From Phycicoccus sp. (GTDB taxonomy: Bacteria; Actinomycetota; Actinomycetes; Actinomycetales; Dermatophilaceae), in assembly GCA_017993715.1 (NCBI GenBank), contig JAGOME010000006.1, forward strand, positions 28,923 to 92,922: a stretch of DNA of 64,000 bases, given 5' to 3'. Made by a program: the position numbers and the translations under genes. The notes beneath the pieces were generated by a model. It was given only the letters and a program-made list of their open reading frames with translations, made no database searches and was not told the origin of the DNA. Positions 55,562 to 64,000 of this stretch are shown here, piece after piece (the stretch's first letter is position 1; every line of letters begins with the position of its first letter).

Positions 55562-55969
55562 GTGCCGTTCGCGCAGGTGACGGTCGAGGATCCGACCCGG
55601 CCCCAGGGCAAGTCCGTCGTGACGACGGCCGGTGTCGTGGGCACGCGCACCCTGGTTTGTGACGTCACCCGATTACGCGGGGCCGAGTTGTCTCGCACCC
55701 TCATCAGCGACACCATCACGACGCCGCCGGTGGACGAGGTCACCTCGCTCGGGACCTATGTGGCGCCGGCCCCCGAGCCGGTGCCCTTCGCTGGAACGGG
55801 CGGGAACTGCGACCCCAACTACGAAGGCGCGTGTGTCCGCATCGACTCTGATGTGGACTGTGCCGGGGGCTCGGGCAATGGTCCGTCGTATGTCAGCGGA
55901 CCGGTGTACGTCGTGGGGTCGGACATCTACCAGCTCGACCGGGATGGCGACGGCGTCGGCTGCGAGTGA
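55562..55969 (+). CDS. G5/excalibur-like domain protein, probably 5'-truncated
   Basis: 135 residues from a GTG. Residues 1-70 fit a G5 domain (VPFAQVTVEDPTRPQGKS, TRTLVCDVTRLRGAE) and 80-135 an excalibur-like tail ending YQLDRDGDGVGCE with paired Cys. Such proteins are normally secreted, yet no signal peptide is encoded: the frame begins inside the G5 domain, 10 nt after the glycosyltransferase stop. TCGCGCAGGTGA occurs at the end of that gene (from 55540) and again from about 55568, so a deletion between short repeats may have removed the 5' part. May be non-functional. Confidence 0.6.
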   Translation: MPFAQVTVEDPTRPQGKSVVTTAGVVGTRTLVCDVTRLRGAELSRTLISDTITTPPVDEVTSLGTYVAPAPEPVPFAGTGGNCDPNYEGACVRIDSDVDCAGGSGNGPSYVSGPVYVVGSDIYQLDRDGDGVGCE

Positions 55970-55972
55970 CCC

Positions 55973-56022
55973 CTCGTGGGTGAGCTGGGTGGGGTCCTGA
56001 CCCCAGCCAGCTCACCCACGAG
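55973..56022. terminator. bidirectional terminator, 22-bp stem
   Basis: Arms beginning CTCGTGGGTGAGCTGG and ending CCAGCTCACCCACGAG pair with one mismatch around a short loop. It lies between the convergent G5-domain and hydrolase genes. Confidence 0.9.
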
Positions 56023-56024
56023 CG

Positions 56025-56999
56025 TCAGGGGGACGTCAGTCGCTCCACGAAAGCTAGGGTCGCCGCGCTGATCTCCGCGCGGGCCTGGTCGGCCGAAATG
56101 GTCGGGGTGCCGTCGCCCGGTTGCGCGCCGTAGTCGCCGAACTGGGCGTGGCTGCCGCCCTCGATGACCTCGAATGCCGTGTCGGCCGGCAGGTCCGCCC
56201 GTGACGCGTCGATGTCGGCCGGGGTCGACAGCCCGTCCTGCGAGCCGGAGATGGACAGCGCTGCGCCCGGGGTCAGATCGTCAATCGGGCTCGCGGGGTA
56301 GGACCCCCACAACACGAGCCCGCCGAGCTCTTCGGGCTGGCTCGCGTGCAGATCCGCCGCCTCCATCGCCGCGACGGTCCCGCCGAGGGAGTGCCCGGCG
56401 ATGACCCACCGCTGAATCTCCCCACGGGACTCCATAGCGGATTCGAACGCGCCCGTGGCGAGGAAGGCGATCCCCAGCGGCTGCTTCGCGATGACGACCA
56501 GGTGCCCGGCCTCGGCGAGTGGCCGCAGGTGCGCGGCATACGCCCGGGCATCGACTCGCGCCCCTGGCTGGAAGAACACGCCCACCGTCGACCGACTCGT
56601 CTCCGGCGTCAGCGTGATCTGGGTTGCGGTCTCCGCCACCGACACCTTCGCGTCGGAGGTCATGGCCGCCATCGCGGTCGCCCCTGCGGGGAACGGGCGC
56701 AGCCACGCCAACCCGGCGATCCACGCGAGGGCGAGCAGGATCCCGAGGGTCCGCAGCACCTGGCGGCCCCGGGATGTCGGCGACGGCATTCGGCGGTTCC
56801 AGCGCCACACCCCCACCAACGTGCCGACCACCGTGAGGCCGAGGAGAACGGCATACGCGGGGTGGCCGTGGATCACCACACCCCAGCGGGTGAGCAGGAT
56901 CCACGCCATCGCCCCGCACACGGCGCCGGCGAGGAGCAGGACCGTGCGACGTTCGACCCCCGACCTGTCCCGCGCATTCACCAGACGGTTATAGCCCAC
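56025..56999 (-). CDS. membrane-anchored alpha/beta hydrolase
   Basis: 324 residues. Three N-terminal hydrophobic helices (about 18-38, 45-65, 82-102) followed by a hydrolase domain facing outward. The nucleophile elbow is AGHSLGG, with a later GSQDGLS Asp region and EGGSHAQFG His; this matches the alpha/beta hydrolase_5 group. GTG at 56999 overlaps the previous gene by 11 nt; GTG at 56981 would avoid that. Probably cotranscribed with the luciferase-like gene. Confidence 0.8.
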   Translation of the reverse strand: MGYNRLVNARDRSGVERRTVLLLAGAVCGAMAWILLTRWGVVIHGHPAYAVLLGLTVVGTLVGVWRWNRRMPSPTSRGRQVLRTLGILLALAWIAGLAWLRPFPAGATAMAAMTSDAKVSVAETATQITLTPETSRSTVGVFFQPGARVDARAYAAHLRPLAEAGHLVVIAKQPLGIAFLATGAFESAMESRGEIQRWVIAGHSLGGTVAAMEAADLHASQPEELGGLVLWGSYPASPIDDLTPGAALSISGSQDGLSTPADIDASRADLPADTAFEVIEGGSHAQFGDYGAQPGDGTPTISADQARAEISAATLAFVERLTSP

Positions 57000-57846
57000 G
57001 CTCCCGCGTCACGGCCTCGCGCACCGCCGGGGCGATCTCGTCGGTGATCCGTCGCAGCTCGGACTCCACCGGCGGTCCGCCGAAGATGTAGGAGTTCATG
57101 CCGTACTGCAGGGTGAATGCCGTGAGCTGATCGACCCACTGGTTCACCGGGTAGTTGCCCCACAGGTTGTAGATCCGGTTGATGCTGGCTGGGTCGCGAC
57201 CGGCGGCCCGAGCGCCCTCGTCGATCCGCGCATGCGCGTCGGCGAGCTTCTCCGGGGGCATGTACGACAGGGATGGGAGCCAGCCGTCGCCTTTGCGACC
57301 GGTGAGCTCGAGCATCTTGGGTCCCAGGGCCCCGAGCCAGATCCCCATGTCGTGCGCCGGGGCCGGTCCAGGGTGTGCGCCCTTGATCGGATAGAACTCC
57401 CCGGGATACGACACGGCGCGCTCCCCGGACCACCAGAGCCGGATGACGTCGATGGCTTCCTCGGTGGCGCGCAACGACTCCGCGGGTGTCCGCCGGGTCG
57501 CGCCCATCGCGACCATGGCATCCCAGAACGCCCCGGAGCCGATGCCGAGCTCGACCCGACCGCCGGTGATGAGGTCCAGGGTCGCGGCCGCCTTGGCGAG
57601 CATTGCGGACCCGCGCAGCGGCAGGTTGGCGACGTCAGGGAACAGCGTCACGCGCTCGGTCGCGGCGCCGAGGGCGCTGAGCAGGGTCCAGGTGTCGAGG
57701 TGGCCGGAGTTGTAAGGGTGATCCTGGATCCCGATGAGGTCCATCCCGGCCCGGTCGGCGGCCCGGGCGGCTGCGATGAGCGTGGCGGGGTTGTCGCTGG
57801 GGTCGAGGAACCAGCCGAACTGCAGGTCCCGTCCGTAGTTGGTCAT
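56989..57846 (-). CDS. luciferase-like (F420-type) oxidoreductase
   Basis: 285 residues, a complete LLM barrel: LQFGWFLDPSDNPATL, IGIQDHPYNSGHLDTWTLL, GRVELGIGSGAFWDAM and the C-terminal NSYIFGG. It is a paralogue of the first domain of the fusion at 27.4 kb (many identical motif residues) but has no hemerythrin part. AGGAAAGGAC precedes the ATG. Substrate unknown. Confidence 0.88.
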   Translation of the reverse strand: MTNYGRDLQFGWFLDPSDNPATLIAAARAADRAGMDLIGIQDHPYNSGHLDTWTLLSALGAATERVTLFPDVANLPLRGSAMLAKAAATLDLITGGRVELGIGSGAFWDAMVAMGATRRTPAESLRATEEAIDVIRLWWSGERAVSYPGEFYPIKGAHPGPAPAHDMGIWLGALGPKMLELTGRKGDGWLPSLSYMPPEKLADAHARIDEGARAAGRDPASINRIYNLWGNYPVNQWVDQLTAFTLQYGMNSYIFGGPPVESELRRITDEIAPAVREAVTRERGL

Positions 57847-57868
57847 GTCGTTTGTCCTTTCCTGGTAC

Positions 57869-58738
57869 TCAGACCAGCGTGCCGAACGTGCCGGAGTTGA
57901 AGTCGGTGATCGCCTGGACGATCTCGTCGGTCGTGTTCATGGCAAATGGTCCGTAGAGGATGACGTCCTCGTCGATGGGCTGACCGCCGAGGATGATGAC
58001 GCGAGCGCCGGTGTCGGGTGCGGTGAGTCGCACCGTGTCGCCATCCCGCTCGAAAATCCCCAACTGCTGCAACCCGATCGTGCCGCCTTCAGTGGTGATC
58101 TCGCCGTCGATGACGAAGCCCATGATGGTGTGCCCGTCGGGCACCGTGAGCTCCGCGCTTTCGTCCGCGCTGAGCTGGACATCCCAGAGCTCGATGGGGG
58201 TGAAGGTCCTGGCCGGTCCCCGCTCGTCCTCGAGCTCGCCCGCGATGAGGGTGACCGTCCCGCCGCCGGGCAGCTTGACCTTGCTCATCGACTCGTTGGT
58301 GATGGCCTGGTATGCGGGCTCGTCCATCTTGTTCTTGCCGGGGAGGTTGACCCAGAGCTGCATCATGTGGAAGCGCCCGCCCCGCTTGGCCCACTCCTCC
58401 TCGTGGTACTCCTTATGCAGGATGCCGCCCGCCGCGGTCATCCATTGCGCATCGCCGGGCCAGATGACGCCGCCGCCACCGGTCGAATCATGGTGTGCGA
58501 CAGCGCCTTCAAAGGCGACCGTGACCGTCTCGAAACCGCGGTGCGGGTGGGCCCCAACGCCTCGAGGTTGGTCGGTCGGGCCGTACTCCTTGACGGGGTG
58601 GTAGTCCATGAGGAGGAACGGGTCGGCGAGCTTGGTCAGTCCGGCCGGGCCAGGGATGACCTGGGTGACGTAGAAGCCGTCGCCCACCCAGTGATAGCCG
58701 TCGCCGGAGTAGATGCCGTGGAGCGTGCGGGTGGTCAT
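57869..58738 (-). CDS. pirin-family bicupin
   Basis: 289 residues. First cupin carries the iron-binding HPHRGFETVTV and the AAGGILHKEYHEEEW stretch; the Pirin_C domain follows (residues 170-285). Pirins act as quercetinases or redox/iron sensors. It overlaps the MarR stop by 4 nt, an arrangement in which the regulator controls pirin expression. Confidence 0.9.
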   Translation of the reverse strand: MTTRTLHGIYSGDGYHWVGDGFYVTQVIPGPAGLTKLADPFLLMDYHPVKEYGPTDQPRGVGAHPHRGFETVTVAFEGAVAHHDSTGGGGVIWPGDAQWMTAAGGILHKEYHEEEWAKRGGRFHMMQLWVNLPGKNKMDEPAYQAITNESMSKVKLPGGGTVTLIAGELEDERGPARTFTPIELWDVQLSADESAELTVPDGHTIMGFVIDGEITTEGGTIGLQQLGIFERDGDTVRLTAPDTGARVIILGGQPIDEDVILYGPFAMNTTDEIVQAITDFNSGTFGTLV

Positions 58739-59253
58739 GAGAGGTCCCCTTCGTGGGTGGTCGAGCTGGGGTGCGGAATGCCGCCCGCCTCCGTGAGGAT
58801 CGCGGCTGGCGGTGAGTCGGTGGTCGGGGGTGCTCGGCGTACCTGCCGTAGGAGCTGGTCGAGGTGATCGAGCTGCTCCGCGTCGAGGGGGGCGAAGTGG
58901 TGTCGGACGATGCGCGCGTTGGTGCGGGCGGCGTTCCGGCGGCGTTCGCGCCCCGCGGCGGTGAGGCTGATGCGGATCGCGCGCTGGTCCAGCGGATCAG
59001 GTTGCCGCTCAACCCATCCGCGCTTCGCCAGGCGATCGACAAGGCGCGTCAGGGCAGTGCGGCTGAGGATGACGCGATCGGCGAGGTCGCCGTGGCGGAT
59101 GGCCGTGGTCGGATCCAGGTTGATCAGGACGTCGAACTCGGAGACCGACAGGCCGTGGGCGGCCTCGAGAGCCGAGGCCAACTCCTCGATGACCCGTGCG
59201 TGCAGGACGAGCAGATCGCGCCACACGCGCACGCTGTCGGTCGTTGCTCCCAT
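58735..59253 (-). CDS. MarR-family regulator
   Basis: 172 residues. Winged helix: LSVSEFDVLINLDPT, IRHGDLADRVILSRTALTRLVDRLAKRGWVERQPDPLDQRAIRISLTAAG. GGAGG 8 nt before the ATG. It is the first gene of marR-pirin and should bind the palindrome at 59305-59324 upstream. Confidence 0.9.
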   Translation of the reverse strand: MGATTDSVRVWRDLLVLHARVIEELASALEAAHGLSVSEFDVLINLDPTTAIRHGDLADRVILSRTALTRLVDRLAKRGWVERQPDPLDQRAIRISLTAAGRERRRNAARTNARIVRHHFAPLDAEQLDHLDQLLRQVRRAPPTTDSPPAAILTEAGGIPHPSSTTHEGDLS

Positions 59254-59304
59254 GGTCCGTCCCTCCCTGGTGATGGTCCTGCCGCGCCGGTCATCTCCTC
59301 CAAC

Positions 59305-59324
59305 ATAGGTGCATGTGCACCTAT
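59305..59324. promoter_or_regulatory. perfect palindromic MarR operator
   Basis: ATAGGTGCATGTGCACCTAT: 9-bp perfect arms with a 2-bp centre, 52 bp before the MarR start and 40 bp before the decarboxylase start on the other strand. It could control both directions. Confidence 0.75.
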
Positions 59325-59363
59325 TCCCATCCTCGGGTTGCGCACCACCGGTAGCCTGCCCGT

Positions 59364-60785
59364 ATGGGTCCGAACAATGTCGTCGAGCCGTCCTCTGCAG
59401 CCTCCCCGTGGGGGGACGAGTCGTGGGTGGCACACGCGGTGCTCGGGTGGGCTGAGAATCGGGCGGTCAGCGCCAGCGACCCCAAGAACACCGCGCGTCC
59501 TGCCTCGGAGCTGACCCTGGAGATCGGCGAGACGATCACCCCCCAGGGGATCGGCGGCCAGCGGGCCATGTCGATCTTCAGCAACATCTTGGCCAAGGCG
59601 ACCCGGGCCCAGGACGACCCGCTCAACCTCGCCTACATCCCCGCGGCGCCGACCCGGGCCGCCGTGGCCTTCGATGCGGCGACCAGTGCGGCCAATATCT
59701 TTGCCGGCACCTGGGAGGCCGGTGCGGGAGCGATCTGGGCGGAGAACCAGGCGCTGGCCTGGCTCATCCGCCTCCTCCAGTGGCCCTCGACCGCCGAGGG
59801 GGTCTTTGTCAGTGGTGGCACGACGGGCAACCTGTCGGCCATGCATGCCGCCCGGGAGACGGCGCGGCGTCGCCGGGTCGAGGCCGGGCTGCCGCCGCGC
59901 CCGGCGACGGGCTGGCGGATGGCCTGCGCCGAGACCGCCCACAGTTCGATCTTCTCTGCCGCCCGCGTCCTTGACGTCGAGCTCGTGCCGCTGCCGGTCA
60001 ACGAGGAGCGGCGCCTCACGGGCGCGGCGCTCACGGCTGCGCTGGACGAGCTCGAGGAGCCCGAGAGCCTGTTCGCGGTCGTCGCGTCGGCGGGGTCGAC
60101 GAACGCCGGCATCGTCGACGACCTGGCCTCCCTCGCCGACGTCACGACCGAGCAAGGGATCTGGCTGCACGTCGATGGCGCCTACGGCGGGGCCGGGCTG
60201 TGCGCGCCGACGATCCGTCCGCTCTACCGGGGCATCGAGCGGGCCCAGAGCATGATCGTCGACCCCCACAAGTGGCTGTTCGCTCCCTACGACTGCTGCG
60301 CGCTGGTCTATCGCAACGGCGCCGATGCCCGCGCCGCGCACGCCCAGCACGCGTCCTACCTCGACAGCATCGACCGCGAGGAGCCCAACCCCACTGACCT
60401 GGCCATCCACCTGTCACGCCGGGCCCGGGGCCTACCGCTCTGGTTCAGCCTGGCCACCCACGGCACCGACGCCTACACGGCGGCGGTCGAGCGGACGGTG
60501 GCGATTGCGCGGGAGGTCGCGCGCGGCATTCGGGATCTCTGGCACCTCAAGCTCCTGCGCGAGCCCGACCTGACCGTGCTCCTGTTCACCCGCCAAGGCT
60601 GGTCACCCGAGCGCTATCACGAGTGGTCCCGCAACATGTCCCACGAGGGCGAGATCCTCTGTGTGCCCACGGTCTACGAGGGCGAGACGGTGCTCCGGCT
60701 GGCCTTCGTCAACCCGGCGACCGACCCCCAGCAGGTGCTGCGCCGGCTGACCGCCGAGGCTATGCCCGAGGTCGCTCCGTACTGA
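59364..60785 (+). CDS. group II PLP-dependent decarboxylase
   Basis: 473 residues. PLP-binding Lys in VDPHKWLFAPYDCC, cofactor-contacting Asp in HVDGAYGG, SGGTTGNLSAM and AETAHSS with the stacking His. This is the glutamate/aromatic-L-amino-acid decarboxylase family. The sequence does not tell the amino acid. It shares the divergent promoter with MarR and may respond to the same signal. Confidence 0.88.
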   Translation: MGPNNVVEPSSAASPWGDESWVAHAVLGWAENRAVSASDPKNTARPASELTLEIGETITPQGIGGQRAMSIFSNILAKATRAQDDPLNLAYIPAAPTRAAVAFDAATSAANIFAGTWEAGAGAIWAENQALAWLIRLLQWPSTAEGVFVSGGTTGNLSAMHAARETARRRRVEAGLPPRPATGWRMACAETAHSSIFSAARVLDVELVPLPVNEERRLTGAALTAALDELEEPESLFAVVASAGSTNAGIVDDLASLADVTTEQGIWLHVDGAYGGAGLCAPTIRPLYRGIERAQSMIVDPHKWLFAPYDCCALVYRNGADARAAHAQHASYLDSIDREEPNPTDLAIHLSRRARGLPLWFSLATHGTDAYTAAVERTVAIAREVARGIRDLWHLKLLREPDLTVLLFTRQGWSPERYHEWSRNMSHEGEILCVPTVYEGETVLRLAFVNPATDPQQVLRRLTAEAMPEVAPY

Positions 60786-60909
60786 GACGGTCCGCCCGTT
60801 CCCGCCAGATGGCGGGTGAATGCCGCCCGCTGCCAGCCACCTCGCGGCTCCCGGATCCGGGCCGATGGCCCAAGACTGGGGTGATCCACCCCGCGGCAAA
60901 GGAGCCACG

Positions 60910-61896
60910 ATGACGACCACCGACACGACCCCGATCGCGCCACCCTTCGACCCGGAGCTGGTCCCGGTTCTGGAGATGATCGACGGCCTGATGCCGCGCG
61001 TCAGCGTGGCCGGCCTGGACGCCGCCCGGGAGGTGTTGGCCAATGGCATTCCCGGTGTTCCCGAGATCGACCTGACCGCGCAGGGCCGGATCCGCGTGGA
61101 GGAGCGCGCAGTCCCCGGCCCGGTCGGTGACCCCGACATCACCGTGCTCATCCTCTCCCCGGCCGCGGCCGGGACCGGTCGCCCCGCGATCTACCACACC
61201 CACGGCGGGGGCATGGTCATGGGCGACCGCCGCTCGCAGGCCGAGCTTTTCCTCCCCTACGTCCTCGATCTCGGCGCCGTCGTGGTCAGTGTCGAGTACC
61301 GACTGGCCCCCGAGCACCCCGATCCTGCACCGGTCGAGGACTGCTACGCGGGCCTGGTGTGGACGGCCGCCCACGCCGACGAGCTGGGGATCGATCCCAC
61401 CCGCATCCTCATCGCCGGGGCCAGCGCCGGCGGCGGGCTTGCGGCCGGGACGGCTCTGCTCGCCCGCGACCGTGGCGGCCCGGTCCTGACCCATCAGGTC
61501 CTCATTTGCCCGATGATCGACGACCGCTTCGAGACCCCGAGCTCGCAGATGCTCGACGGCGTCGGGGTCTGGGACCGCAACGACAACCGGCTCGGCTGGG
61601 AGGCGCTGCTCGGCGACCGCCGAGGCGGCCCGGGCGTGTCCCCGTATGCCGCGCCGGCCCGCGCCACCGACCTCTCGGGTCTCCCGCGGACCTACCTGGA
61701 CTGCGGATCGGCCGAGACGTTCCGGGACGAGACCCTCGCCTACGCTCAGCGCCTCAGCGAGGCCGGCGTCTCCGTCGACCTGCACATGTGGGGTGGCGCC
61801 TTCCACGGCTTCGACCTCATGGCTGCGCACACCGCCTTGGCGCAGGCCTCGGCCGGGGTGCGGGACGAGTTCATCCGGCGGGCGCTCGCCGGCTGA
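60910..61896 (+). CDS. HSL-family alpha/beta hydrolase (esterase)
   Basis: 328 residues. Oxyanion motif HTHGGGMVMGD, nucleophile GASAGGG, and the C-terminal GGAFHGFD His with an upstream acidic residue; the Abhydrolase_3/hormone-sensitive-lipase pattern is complete. Likely a carboxylesterase for short acyl or acetyl esters. AAGGAG precedes the ATG. The regulator next to it is broken. Confidence 0.9.
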   Translation: MTTTDTTPIAPPFDPELVPVLEMIDGLMPRVSVAGLDAAREVLANGIPGVPEIDLTAQGRIRVEERAVPGPVGDPDITVLILSPAAAGTGRPAIYHTHGGGMVMGDRRSQAELFLPYVLDLGAVVVSVEYRLAPEHPDPAPVEDCYAGLVWTAAHADELGIDPTRILIAGASAGGGLAAGTALLARDRGGPVLTHQVLICPMIDDRFETPSSQMLDGVGVWDRNDNRLGWEALLGDRRGGPGVSPYAAPARATDLSGLPRTYLDCGSAETFRDETLAYAQRLSEAGVSVDLHMWGGAFHGFDLMAAHTALAQASAGVRDEFIRRALAG

Positions 61897-61995
61897 GCCC
61901 CGGCCGAACTCCTGATTGCCCCGATGTGGCCGGCGGACGCCCTTGTCCACCGGCCCCATCCGGGTCATAGTGGCGCCAGAGGCTGGGAGGCGCAG

Positions 61996-63015
61996 ATGCG
62001 TGAACTGATCGGCCGCGTCGAGGTCGTCGATGACGACATGGCCAGTGCCCTCCGGGTCATCGCTCACTTCGACAGCCTGGTCACCGAGCAGGCCTCGGTC
62101 GGGGCCCTGATCCGCGCCGCCGCCGCCCTGTCGGGGTCGCCGGTCGGGCTCCGCGAGGCCACCTCGGGGCGGGTCAGCAGGGTCGGGGCCGACGGTCAGG
62201 TGCTCACCGCGTCGTCGCCGGGCCCTATCCGGCTCGAGGTGCCCGTGGACGCCGGCCATGAGCAGGTGCTCTGGCTGGAAGGCGATCGGCCCGGACCTTA
62301 GGACCAGCTGATTCTCGAACGCTGTGCCCAGGCCCTGTCGATGCGGTCCCGCGACCGGCCCGCCCGTGACCAGGCCAGTGCGGTCCGGCTCCTGCTCGAC
62401 CCGCAGGTCACTCTGGAGCGTCGCCAGCGGGCCGCCATCACCCTGGGGCTGCGCGGACCGTTCCTGGTCACCGCCGCGCTTCCGCTCGCTGGTGCGCCCG
62501 CCAGTCTGACGGGTCGGCGCGTGGCGCAGGTCGGTGAGATCACGGTGGTGATCCGGGCCGAGGATGGCGAGCTGGCCGGGGCCCGCCGCGCCGGATCGTG
62601 CGAGGCGACCGTCGATGACGCGCCCACGGCATTCGACCAGGCCACGTTGGCCCTGCGCCTGACCGGCGATCCGGCCCACCTTGAGCCGGACCGCCTGCGC
62701 TACCAGGACCTGGGCAGCCTGGCCGTCCTGGCCGCGACGATGTCACCGGCTCAGGCCGCGGCGGTGCCCGACGTCGAACAGTTTGCCGGCCTCGACGCCG
62801 AGCATCCCTGGGTCCTGGCCACGCTGCGCGCGGCGGCGACGGCACCGAGCCTGCGCCAGGCCGCGGCGTCGCTGCATGTGCATCACTCGACGGCGCAGGA
62901 ACGCCTGGCCTGGCTCGACCGGCACCTGGGCTACCCCGTGCTCAGCCCCTGGGGGAGGCAGCGCACCTTGCTGACGCTCAGCCTGTGGCGCCTTGCCCAA
63001 CCGCTCGTCGCGTAG
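61996..63015 (+). pseudogene. PucR-type regulator interrupted by an in-frame amber codon
   Basis: From the ATG at 61996, with GGGAGG upstream, the frame reads 101 residues and meets TAG at 62299-62301. The same frame then continues without a break for 237 codons (DQLILERCAQALSMRSRD and on) to a stop at 63015. The C-terminal part holds a PucR-type HTH (LRQAAASLHVHHSTAQERLAWLDRH). One C to T change in CAG would create the amber codon. An internal ATG at 62341 has no ribosome-binding site. A disabled gene is most likely; readthrough is possible. Confidence 0.75.
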
Positions 63016-63035
63016 GCCCGACCCGTCCAGCAGAC

Positions 63036-63075
63036 AGGGGGCCAAGGGTGCGCCACTGCAGACCCTTGGCCCCCT
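63036..63075. terminator. bidirectional terminator, 14-bp stem
   Basis: AGGGGGCCAAGGGT (63036-63049) and ACCCTTGGCCCCCT (63062-63075) are exact complements with a 12-nt loop, between convergent regulator and multicopper oxidase genes. Confidence 0.9.
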
Positions 63076-63091
63076 GCTCGTGATGACGAGC

Positions 63092-64000
63092 TCAGGTGTA
63101 CTTCAGCGCGATCATCATCCCGGCCTCGCCGTGATAGGCGTTGTGGCAGTGGACCATCCAGTCGCCCTCATTGTCCGCATCGAGGACGACCGGCATGGAC
63201 TGCATGGGCGCCAACAGCACCGTGTCCTTGCGTAGCCCGGAGGGCAGCGCGAACGTGTGCCCGTGCAGGTGCAGGGGATGGGTCATCATCGTCATGTTGA
63301 CGGCGTTGAGCTGGAGCCGTTGGCCGGCCTTGACCGTGAGCGCTTCGTTCTCCCCATAGACCGCGCCGTTGATGCCCCAGACATAGGGCTTCATCGAGCC
63401 CTGCAAGGTGACGTTCTGCACGGCATCGACAGGTCGGTCGGGGAGAGCCGAAGCGGCAACGGGCTGGAGCTGCGAGCCGATGAAGATCTCCCCGGCGAGC
63501 TCGGGCAGTGCGACATCAGGCCCAGGCACGGCAGCTGCGCCGGTCCGGAGCAGTGCCATCGCCTGGCCACCCGTGGCCTTGTCAAAAGGCTTGGCCACCA
63601 ACGGGAACACCCCGTCGCCGGCCGTGACGACGACGTCGTAGCGCTCGCCCATGCCGAGGTAGAGCGCGCCGACCTCGGTGGGCTCGACGGCGAACCCATC
63701 GGTGTGGGTGATCGTCATCCGGTGCGCGTTGAGGGCGACGGCGAAGATCGTGTCCGAGGCAGCATTGATGATCCGGATCCGGATGCGCTGGCCGGGTTTG
63801 GCCTCGAAGGTCTCCGGATCGGTCGGGACCCTGCCGTTGATCAGGAAGTGCGGATACGTCACGTCACCTGCCGACCCCCACGGTGAGACGCCCATGCCCA
63901 TCGAGTGGTCCATGCCGCCCATCCCCATGGTGTGCCCCTCGCTGCCGCCGCCCGCCTCGATGAGCGCGGCCAGGACGTCGTCGGGGGTGCGTCCCTCGAC
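63092..64000 (-). CDS. multicopper oxidase, 5' end outside the window
   Basis: About 303 codons of the C-terminal part, in frame to the window edge. Visible are a Met/Gly/His-rich patch (GMGGMDHSMGMG) often involved in copper handling, cupredoxin strands, and the copper sites HPLHLHGHTF and MVHCHNAYHGEAGMM, which supply the trinuclear and type 1 copper ligands, with a Met axial ligand. The family oxidises Cu(I), metals or phenols. The N-terminal cupredoxin domain and signal peptide lie beyond 64000. Confidence 0.88.
   Translation of the reverse strand, partial: VEGRTPDDVLAALIEAGGGSEGHTMGMGGMDHSMGMGVSPWGSAGDVTYPHFLINGRVPTDPETFEAKPGQRIRIRIINAASDTIFAVALNAHRMTITHTDGFAVEPTEVGALYLGMGERYDVVVTAGDGVFPLVAKPFDKATGGQAMALLRTGAAAVPGPDVALPELAGEIFIGSQLQPVAASALPDRPVDAVQNVTLQGSMKPYVWGINGAVYGENEALTVKAGQRLQLNAVNMTMMTHPLHLHGHTFALPSGLRKDTVLLAPMQSMPVVLDADNEGDWMVHCHNAYHGEAGMMIALKYT

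Noticed and set aside
62341..63015. Separate gene starting at the ATG at 62341
   Set aside because: It is in frame with the sequence before the amber codon, lacks a ribosome-binding site and starts inside a helix, so one interrupted gene is the simpler reading.

Overview
The window reads as chromosomal DNA of a GC-rich (about 70 percent by eye) actinobacterium. Actinobacterial marks are the FurA-KatG pair, F420-type luciferase-like oxidoreductases, DUF2510/DUF4328 and GAP (Sap) proteins, PucR regulators, a mycothiol-type ArsC and frequent GTG starts with ATGA/GTGA gene overlaps. A member of the Micrococcales (Intrasporangiaceae/Dermatophilaceae-like) is a guess from gene content, not a proof. 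I saw no rRNA, tRNA, CRISPR array, transposase or prophage gene.

Layout. 1-13.7 kb is mostly housekeeping: membrane winged-helix protein, polysaccharide deacetylase lipoprotein, low-molecular-weight phosphatase, VOC proteins, purB, a SpoU rRNA methyltransferase with a HAD phosphatase, a NatAB-type ABC exporter, a two-component system and serS. 13.7-24.6 kb is patchier: DUF4328 membrane proteins around an AraC/DUF1772 pair, a LysE exporter, a CopG-Doc toxin-antitoxin pair, a lipid kinase with an internal minisatellite, a PepSY-like secreted protein, a TetR/dehydrogenase pair with a strong operator, and an SRPBCC gene preceded by a decayed arsR and 51-bp repeats. 24.6-30.1 kb holds furA-katG, a luciferase-like/hemerythrin fusion and a GAP exporter.

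30.3-41.9 kb is a catabolic cluster: M17 aminopeptidase, ornithine cyclodeaminase-like protein, DUF917 protein, HyuA-type hydantoinase/oxoprolinase, M19 dipeptidase, PucR regulator and a complete ribose-type ABC importer. A shared 20-bp promoter element links the two transcription units. 42.4-50.3 kb is a second one: LysR, NMT1/TauA-like binding protein, two permeases, ATPase, sulfatase and YtcJ-like amidohydrolase, probably importing and hydrolysing an organosulfate. Two ATAG-N7-CTAT boxes lie in its divergent promoter. 51.2-54.1 kb is an arsenic operon (arsR, arsM, acr3, arsC), followed by a DUF1801 gene, a glycosyltransferase and an apparently 5'-truncated G5/excalibur gene. 56-64 kb holds a hydrolase, an F420-type oxidoreductase, a MarR-pirin pair with a perfect palindrome, a PLP decarboxylase, an HSL-type esterase, a regulator gene interrupted by an in-frame amber codon, and the end of a multicopper oxidase.

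The most unusual feature is not a gene. The octamer GAATGCCG/CGGCATTC occurs about 62 times (counted by eye), about one per kb, in several reading phases, on both strands, and as inverted pairs in two intrinsic-terminator stems. This resembles the DNA-uptake sequences of Neisseria and Pasteurellaceae and should be tested first.
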